Below are positions 5,556 through 11,132 of a stretch of DNA of 11,132 nt, one piece after another. Source of the DNA: Ga0077536 sp043744805 (lineage in GTDB: Bacteria > Pseudomonadota > Gammaproteobacteria > Ga0077536); the NCBI GenBank assembly GCA_043744805.1, contig JAYTTZ010000044.1:1-11132 (forward strand), written 5' to 3'. Numbering within the stretch: the stretch's first letter is position 1; each line of letters opens with the position of its first letter. The notes below the pieces were generated by a model. It worked only from the letters and a program-made list of their open reading frames with translations. It made no database searches and had not been told where the DNA came from. The position numbers and the translations under genes were made by a program.

Positions 5556-6707
5556 TCAGCGACGGGGCAGGCGGTGTGCCAGCAGTAGCCAATGACCGAG
5601 TCGTTCTGCGGCGGCCACAAGGTTTCGCCTGGCATGCGCCAGTGCAACTGGCGTACTCACCGGTTCGGTGACGCTCGCCATGAGGGCATCAAAGCCTGAT
5701 TTAAAATTAACGTTTGCGTCGAAAGAAAGAGAACCCGCAAGCCCCACCACGGGCACGCCCATTTGCCTGGCCACGGCCGCAACGCTAGCCGGCGTCTTGC
5801 CATGGCGCGTTTGCGCGTCCATCCGCCCTTCCCCGGTCACCACGAGATCCACGCCGCGCAGTCGGTCTTCCAGGTTAACTAGCTGGTTAACCATTTCACC
5901 GCCCCGCACCAGCCGCCCACCGGCGAAAGCCAACAGTCCGGCACCCAGCCCGCCGGCGGCTCCGGCACCAGGGAGCTTGAGCAAGACCGTCCCGGTGGCG
6001 CGTCCGGCCAGTTTTCCGAAGGCACGCAGCTTGGCGTCCAACGCCAGGACCTGCGCCGGGCTTGCCCCTTTCTGTGGACCATAGACGCAGGACGCCCCAC
6101 GCGGCCCGACCAGCGGATTGTCTACGTCGCACGCCACCAGCACCTCGGTCCCAGCCAACCGCTGGTCGCGCAAGCTGAGGTCGATTCGGGCCACCCGCTG
6201 CAAATCCCCACCGCCAAGCGGCGCCTTCAGCAGCCGTCCCCTCACGTCGAGGAAGCGAACCCCCAGCGCCTGCGCCATGCCGGCACCGCAATCATTGGTC
6301 GCAGATCCACCGAGGCCGATGAGCAGGCGTCGGGCGCCGCGAGCGAGCGCCAGTTGCATCAATTGCCCGGTGCCAAAGCTCGTAGTCTTCAGCGGGTTCC
6401 GCCGGCCCCCGGGGACGTGGACGAGTCCTGAAGCCGCCGCCATTTCGATCACGGCCGTACCGTCGGGCAACAAGCCCCAAGCTGCCGTGAGCGGATCGCC
6501 CAGTGGACCCGACACCTTTGACCGGATTCGCCTGCCGCCCACGGCCGCCAGCAACGCTTCGACCGTCCCCTCGCCGCCATCCGCCATGGGCAGGAGGATG
6601 AGTTCAGCCTCCGGCAGCACACGCCGCAGGCCGCTTGCAATGGCCCGCGCCGCCTGAAGCGCGCTCAGGCTTTCCTTGAAGGAATCAGGGGCAATGAGGA
6701 TTTTCAC
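5556..6707 (-). CDS. glxK: Glycerate 2-kinase (GarK/GlxK family)
   Basis: A 383-aa protein of the bacterial glycerate kinase family (about 380 aa is usual). It phosphorylates D-glycerate with ATP, in the E. coli enzymes at carbon 2, to give 2-phosphoglycerate for lower glycolysis, downstream of tartronate semialdehyde (glyoxylate or glucarate breakdown). Family blocks are all present: APDSFKESLSA (6-16), MADGGEGT (41-48), GLGGSATNDCGAGMAQALG (131-149), CDVDNPLVGPRGAS (193-206), YGPQKGA (209-215) and VVTGEGRMDAQTRHGKTP (289-306). The start is GTG at 6707, the beginning of the family N-terminus (MKILIAPDSF). It has no clear Shine-Dalgarno but follows the lhr stop by only 6 bases, suggesting translational coupling. 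No tartronate semialdehyde reductase or glyoxylate carboligase gene is in view. The garK versus glxK symbol is arbitrary here. Confidence 0.93.
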   Translation of the reverse strand: MKILIAPDSFKESLSALQAARAIASGLRRVLPEAELILLPMADGGEGTVEALLAAVGGRRIRSKVSGPLGDPLTAAWGLLPDGTAVIEMAAASGLVHVPGGRRNPLKTTSFGTGQLMQLALARGARRLLIGLGGSATNDCGAGMAQALGVRFLDVRGRLLKAPLGGGDLQRVARIDLSLRDQRLAGTEVLVACDVDNPLVGPRGASCVYGPQKGASPAQVLALDAKLRAFGKLAGRATGTVLLKLPGAGAAGGLGAGLLAFAGGRLVRGGEMVNQLVNLEDRLRGVDLVVTGEGRMDAQTRHGKTPASVAAVARQMGVPVVGLAGSLSFDANVNFKSGFDALMASVTEPVSTPVALAHARRNLVAAAERLGHWLLLAHRLPRR

Positions 6708-6713
6708 CGGGGC

Positions 6714-9700
6714 TCAGCGCAGCCGGAACCGTCCGCGCTGCGGACGCGCCTGGCGCATGCCGGTCAGCGCCGTGCGCGCCCGGATCTGGTCTTCCACGCA
6801 CAGGGGCTGGAGGAACTTGAGTGCGTCGCCGAGTTGCACCGCCACCACTTCGCCATCCAGTAGCACCAGTCGATTGCTCAAGGTTGCCGGGATGCGCAGT
6901 CCCGGTAACACGCTGCCGGACAGGTTGGCCGGATCCGCCGCGTGGACCGCCACGAACTGGCGGGCCCCTTGCCTCTCGCGCGCGGCGCGGAGGCTTTCGA
7001 CGCAAGCGGGCAGGGCGAACTGCTCGCCAGAGAATCCCGCCACGAAACGTCCGCCCCGCAGTTCGCCCCGCGCCTCCAGACGACGCAGGGCACGCAGGAG
7101 ATCGCGCCAGTGGGGCAGCAGGGATTCGCGCTCGACGAGGCGCCGGAACACCACGCCGTAGCGCTTCGCGAGCACCATCGCGATGGCTTCCACGCGCTCG
7201 GGTAACGATTCCGCCAAGGCTGCGGGATCTGGCTGGCGGCGGCGCACGAGATCCCAGCGTCCGATGTCTTCCAGTGCCGTTGGCGCCGCACCGCGTCCGC
7301 GGCGCCCGGCATGCAGGGGGCGACGCTTGCCGGACGGCAGCAGCAACGCGCGCATGGCCGCGAAGCTGTCCGCCGTCACGAGGCCAAGGCTCGCCAGTTC
7401 GCTCAGTGCTGCTTCGACCTGCGTGCGCAGGAGCCCGGTGTCGGTAGTGATGTCTTCAAAGAACGAGGCGCCGTTCGCGGCCAGGTAAGCGAGCACGCGT
7501 ATGGCCGCGCCGCCCGGCTGGGCGCTGGTGGGTTCGACGAAATTGAGCCAGTCGGCCAGCTGCTTGCGCGGCAGGATGGCCAGCGGCGTGGACTTCAGCG
7601 GGCCACCGCCACGCGCGCCGGTATCCGCCTTGGGACTCAGTCGCGCCCAGGTGCAGCGCCCGCCCGCAAGCAATTGGTCGAGCTGGTCGCCGGAGTAGTC
7701 CTCCACCCTGCCCGCGAGCAGCGCCGATTCCCAGGCGCCGGCCGGCGCCTCGAACCCCGCGAGCATTTCGATGACCTTCCCCACGGCCGCCGTGCCTTCC
7801 ACCCGGCTCGCCGGCGTGAGGTACTGCCAGTCGAGCAGGAAGCGCATGTAGGCCGCCGTGGGGACGGGTTCGATTTCCGCCCGCAGGCGGTTCATCGTGT
7901 AGCGGTGGATCCGCGCCAGCAGGCGTCGGTCGCACCATTCCTCGTCGGCTTCCCCGGTATAGCGCCCGCGCAGGATCGCGCCTTCCTGTTCAAGGCGTGC
8001 GAGGGCCGCGTCGATGTCTGCACGCGGCAGGCCCCATTCCGTGGCGAGCAAGGTGGCGACCAGCGGTCCGGTGATCGCGAGCCGTCCGCGCACCAGTTCA
8101 CGCAGCGCATCCTCGCGACTGCCGGGGACCGTGTCGCGCGCGGATTTACCTGCCAGTGCGCCACGCCCCTGTACCCGCTCATGTAGCGGCCAGACCAGTG
8201 CGAGGTCGCGATAGCGTTCGGTCGCCACCCACAAGGGGGAGCTGGCCCCGGGGACGGCAATCTCACTCACCCGTCCCGCAGCCAACAGGCTGGACAGCCA
8301 CTGCCCCACGGCAGCCTCCCCGCCAGCGCCCAAGGCCGCGCGGGTCAGCACGCCGCTGATCAACAGCGCATCGTGCGTTTCCTCCGCGTTGTGTGGCGTC
8401 GGCCAGACTTCCGCGCGCACTCGCGCAATGGCCGAAGGGTCCAGCGCCCCGAGGCTGCTGGCCGTGTCGGGATCGATCCAGCGCCGGCTTTGCACGGCCA
8501 GGGTGCGCCGTTCTTCCAGGGGCGCATCGTCGAGGAAGGCATACGGGTTGGCGTTCAGCACGGCTTGCGCAAACGGCGAAGGCTCCACCAGATCGCGGCA
8601 GATCAGTTCAAGCTCGCCCGCCGCCATCTTGGCCAGCAGCGTCTCGAGCCCTTCGATGTCCATCGCCTCGTGCAGGCAGTCGCCAATCGCCTGGGTGACC
8701 AGCGGATGGTCCGGCACTTCACGCCGCCCACGCAGGTTTTCCGCGCAAGCAAGCTGGTCCGGGAAAACCAGCGCCAAGAGGTCTTCCGACTGCATGCGGA
8801 GCAGGCGGGGCGGCGTCTTCCGGCCGTTGCGGAAGCGCTGAATCGCCAGCGCGCAGGCCGCGACCCAGCGCCAGCGGATGCCGAACATCGGTGCGTCCAG
8901 CAGCGCCTGCGTGAGGACCTCCCGCACGGTGCCGGCGGCGAGGTAACGCCAGACGGACTCAAGCGGAAAGCTGTGCACCGCGCCCAGCGAAATAACGATG
9001 GCATCTTCCACCGCCGCCGCCTGCAATTCGAAATTGAACTGTCGGCAGAAGCGCTTGCGCAACGCGAGGCCCCAGGCGCGGTTGATGCGCGCGCCCAGCG
9101 GCGAATGGATGACCAGTTGCATGCCGCCTGATTCATCGAAGAAGCGTTCAAGCACGAGGCAGGAACGCGTGGGCATGGCGGTGAGCGAGCGGTAGCCCGA
9201 GAGCAGATAATCATAGATCTGGCGCGCGGCTTCCTTGCCTACCCCAACCTCGGTGGCCAGCCAGTGTTCGGCGCCTGGCCTGGGATCCCCACCCGCAGCG
9301 TTGTCGATGCGCGCGGCGAACTCGCCGCGAACCCGCGAAACGGCTGCCGACATTTCGACGCTGCGCGCGGGCGCCTCGCCAAACCAGAACGGGATATTGG
9401 GCGGCTGCCCGGCGGCGTCGGCCACCCGCAGCGCCGAGCTTTCCACCCGCAGCACCCGCCATGCCGTGTTGCCCAGCTGGAAGATGTTGCCCGGCATGCT
9501 TTCGATGGCGAAGTCTTCGTTCACCGTGCCGACGATATGGCCCTGGGGTTCGACCACCACGTCGTAATCCGCCGTATCCGGGATGGCGCCGCCGCAGGTG
9601 AGTGCCGTGAGTCGCGCGCCACGCCGGGCCCGCACGATGTCGTTCACGCCGTCGAGATGCAGCCAGGCACCGCGCCGGCCCTGCGCGAAGGCGTAGCCCT

Positions 9701-11057
9701 CGGCCAGCATGCGCACCACGGCGTCGAAGGACTCCCGCGTGAGCGCGCGATAGCAGTAGGCACGGCGGAAACAGTCGAAGAGTTCGCCCAGCGCCCAGTC
9801 GCGGCAGGCCACTTCGGCCACGATCTGCTGGGCCAGCACGTCGAGCGCGGGCCGGGCGATTTCAATGCAGTCGAGTTCGCCCCGTCGCGTCATGTCGAGC
9901 AGTGCGGCGCATTCCACGAGTTCGTCGCGAGTCTGCGGGAACAGGCGCCCCTTGGCCACGGCGCCCACTGCATGGCCGGAGCGGCCCACGCGCTGCAGGA
10001 ACATCGAAAGCGTGCGGGTCGAACCGAGCTGGCAGACGAGATCCACTTCACCAATGTCGATGCCAAGCTCCAGCGAAGCGGTGGCCACGAGCGCTTTCAG
10101 CGTGCCTGACTTCAGGCGTTGTTCCGCCTGCAGGCGGCGTTCACGCGACATGCTGCCGTGGTGCGAGGTCACCGCGTCCTCGCCCAGGCGCTCGGTCAGC
10201 GCCTTGGCCACGCGCTCGGCGAGCCGTCGGGTATTCACGAACACGAGCGTGGTGTGGTGCTGGCGGATGAGTTCCGCCATGCGGTCGTGGAGGTCGGACG
10301 CCGACTCGCCGGCCAGCACGGCTTCCAGCGGCGCGGGCGGCAGTTCGATGGCAAGCTCCCGCGCGCGCAGGTGCCCTTCGTCGATGATCGTGCAGCTGGA
10401 TGCAGTCCCTGCGAGGAAGCGCGCAATCTCCGGCAGCGGCCGCTGCGTGGCCGACAGGCCGATGCGCTGCGGTGGCCTTGGGGTGAGCGCGGCCAGGCGT
10501 TCGAGGCTAAGGCTGAGGTGCGCGCCACGTTTGTTGCCGGCAAGCGCGTGGATTTCGTCCACGATCACCATGCGCACGCCTGACAGCATCTCGCGCCCAC
10601 TGTCGCTGGTCAGCAGCACGTAGAGCGATTCCGGCGTCGTGACCAGGATGTGCGGCGGGACACGGCGCATGAAGTTGCGCGACGTCGCCGGGGTGTCCCC
10701 GGTCCGCACTGCGGTGCGCAACTGCAGCGCCGGTTCGCCACGCGCTTCGAGCGCCTCGGCGATGCCCGCGAGCGGCGCTTCGAGGTTGCGCTGGATGTCG
10801 TTGCTGAGCGCCTTGAGCGGCGAGACGTAGACGATGCTGATCCCCTCCGGGAGCGCCCCGTCCACGCCTTCGCGCACCAACGAATCCAGCGCCGCGAGGA
10901 AGGCCGCGAGCGTCTTGCCCGAGCCCGTCGGGGCCGCCACGAGGACGTTCTCGCCCGCCATGACGGCAGGCCAGGCGCGCTGTTGGCAGGGTGTGGCCGC
11001 GCCAAAACGTCCGGTAAACCAGTCCGCGACCGCCGGGTGGAACAAGCCGTTCTGCAT
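6714..11057 (-). CDS. lhr: Full-length Lhr-type ATP-dependent DNA helicase
   Basis: A 1447-aa superfamily 2 helicase (E. coli Lhr is 1538 aa). Core motifs, in order: Walker A APTGSGKT (42-49), PLKAL (80-84), TPES (141-144), Walker B DEIH (167-170), SAT (202-204), SHHGSMSRE (298-306), ASLELGIDIGEVD (327-339) and QRVGRSGH (355-362). LVIHSPLGARINRAWG near 646-661 belongs to the Lhr winged-helix/beta-barrel part of the Lhr-Core, which couples ATP use to 3'-to-5' movement on single-stranded DNA. From about 860 on lies the Lhr C-terminal domain, a series of winged-helix repeats related to AlkZ glycosylases. DPANLSG near 1378 aligns with E. coli DPANVWG. The extreme C-terminus is shorter than in E. 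coli and ends in an arginine-rich tail. Lhr is linked to DNA repair. The ATG at 11057 starts just before the family's FHPAVADWF block; its ribosome site is weak. Confidence 0.95.
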   Translation of the reverse strand: MQNGLFHPAVADWFTGRFGAATPCQQRAWPAVMAGENVLVAAPTGSGKTLAAFLAALDSLVREGVDGALPEGISIVYVSPLKALSNDIQRNLEAPLAGIAEALEARGEPALQLRTAVRTGDTPATSRNFMRRVPPHILVTTPESLYVLLTSDSGREMLSGVRMVIVDEIHALAGNKRGAHLSLSLERLAALTPRPPQRIGLSATQRPLPEIARFLAGTASSCTIIDEGHLRARELAIELPPAPLEAVLAGESASDLHDRMAELIRQHHTTLVFVNTRRLAERVAKALTERLGEDAVTSHHGSMSRERRLQAEQRLKSGTLKALVATASLELGIDIGEVDLVCQLGSTRTLSMFLQRVGRSGHAVGAVAKGRLFPQTRDELVECAALLDMTRRGELDCIEIARPALDVLAQQIVAEVACRDWALGELFDCFRRAYCYRALTRESFDAVVRMLAEGYAFAQGRRGAWLHLDGVNDIVRARRGARLTALTCGGAIPDTADYDVVVEPQGHIVGTVNEDFAIESMPGNIFQLGNTAWRVLRVESSALRVADAAGQPPNIPFWFGEAPARSVEMSAAVSRVRGEFAARIDNAAGGDPRPGAEHWLATEVGVGKEAARQIYDYLLSGYRSLTAMPTRSCLVLERFFDESGGMQLVIHSPLGARINRAWGLALRKRFCRQFNFELQAAAVEDAIVISLGAVHSFPLESVWRYLAAGTVREVLTQALLDAPMFGIRWRWVAACALAIQRFRNGRKTPPRLLRMQSEDLLALVFPDQLACAENLRGRREVPDHPLVTQAIGDCLHEAMDIEGLETLLAKMAAGELELICRDLVEPSPFAQAVLNANPYAFLDDAPLEERRTLAVQSRRWIDPDTASSLGALDPSAIARVRAEVWPTPHNAEETHDALLISGVLTRAALGAGGEAAVGQWLSSLLAAGRVSEIAVPGASSPLWVATERYRDLALVWPLHERVQGRGALAGKSARDTVPGSREDALRELVRGRLAITGPLVATLLATEWGLPRADIDAALARLEQEGAILRGRYTGEADEEWCDRRLLARIHRYTMNRLRAEIEPVPTAAYMRFLLDWQYLTPASRVEGTAAVGKVIEMLAGFEAPAGAWESALLAGRVEDYSGDQLDQLLAGGRCTWARLSPKADTGARGGGPLKSTPLAILPRKQLADWLNFVEPTSAQPGGAAIRVLAYLAANGASFFEDITTDTGLLRTQVEAALSELASLGLVTADSFAAMRALLLPSGKRRPLHAGRRGRGAAPTALEDIGRWDLVRRRQPDPAALAESLPERVEAIAMVLAKRYGVVFRRLVERESLLPHWRDLLRALRRLEARGELRGGRFVAGFSGEQFALPACVESLRAARERQGARQFVAVHAADPANLSGSVLPGLRIPATLSNRLVLLDGEVVAVQLGDALKFLQPLCVEDQIRARTALTGMRQARPQRGRFRLR

Positions 11058-11132
11058 GGCGGCCAGCCTAGCGCGCGCGGTCTGGCTGGACCAGCACTCC
11101 GCACTTGACGGCTGGCGCCGGCCTACCGACCT

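Noticed and set aside
7311..10109. Several 250-290-aa plus-strand frames inside lhr (7311-8186, 8373-9131, 9264-10109)
   Set aside because: All are antisense shadows of a gene with complete helicase motifs; they are rich in Arg/Ala/Gly/Pro/His with no domain.
11058..11132. Promoter or operator upstream of lhr, including GCTGG-A-CCAGC at 11085-11095 and a plus-strand TTGACG at 11105-11110
   Set aside because: The inverted repeat is short for G+C-rich DNA, no matching -10 is visible for either strand before the window ends, and no minus-strand promoter stands out.

Overview
The window is G+C-rich proteobacterial chromosome, with short gaps and genes on both strands. Full-length Lhr, an AvtA close to the enterobacterial one, a GarK/GlxK-type glycerate kinase and a hipBA-type pair fit a high-GC gammaproteobacterium, perhaps in or near the Xanthomonadales or Nevskiales. 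That placement is inferred from gene content only. I saw no tRNA, rRNA, CRISPR array, insertion sequence or phage gene.

Layout: (1) 93-1124 (-) encodes a GlnD/DUF294-like nucleotidyltransferase. It is divergent from 1169-1987 (+), a short-chain dehydrogenase. The 44-bp gap is very compact: the dehydrogenase -10 box overlaps the Shine-Dalgarno of the nucleotidyltransferase. (2) 1988-2236 is a convergent spacer with a strong long-stem hairpin. (3) 2237-3484 (-) is avtA, the valine-pyruvate aminotransferase. It is divergent from 3558-3893 (+), a 111-aa predicted membrane protein of unknown function, and a perfect 7+1+7 dyad lies between them. (4) 3907-5381 (-) is a hipB-hipA type pair joined by an ATGA overlap. 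The XRE-family regulator looks intact. The HipA-like protein keeps the family fold landmarks but has lost the residues needed for kinase activity, so it reads as a pseudokinase. An AT-rich stretch with repeats lies upstream. (5) 5556-11057 (-) is an apparent two-gene unit: a 1447-aa Lhr helicase, then a glycerate 2-kinase starting 6 bp after the lhr stop.

How the genes work together: only hipB-hipA and lhr-glycerate kinase are arranged as co-transcribed units. The two divergent pairs may share control regions. avtA (alanine/valine/pyruvate exchange) and the glycerate kinase (glycerate to 2-phosphoglycerate) both feed central carbon metabolism near pyruvate, but nothing else ties them together. 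The item most worth follow-up is the HipA-like pseudokinase still coupled to an intact HipB-like regulator.

No gap between genes reaches 300 bases. The 75 bases upstream of lhr (11058-11132) show no convincing promoter.
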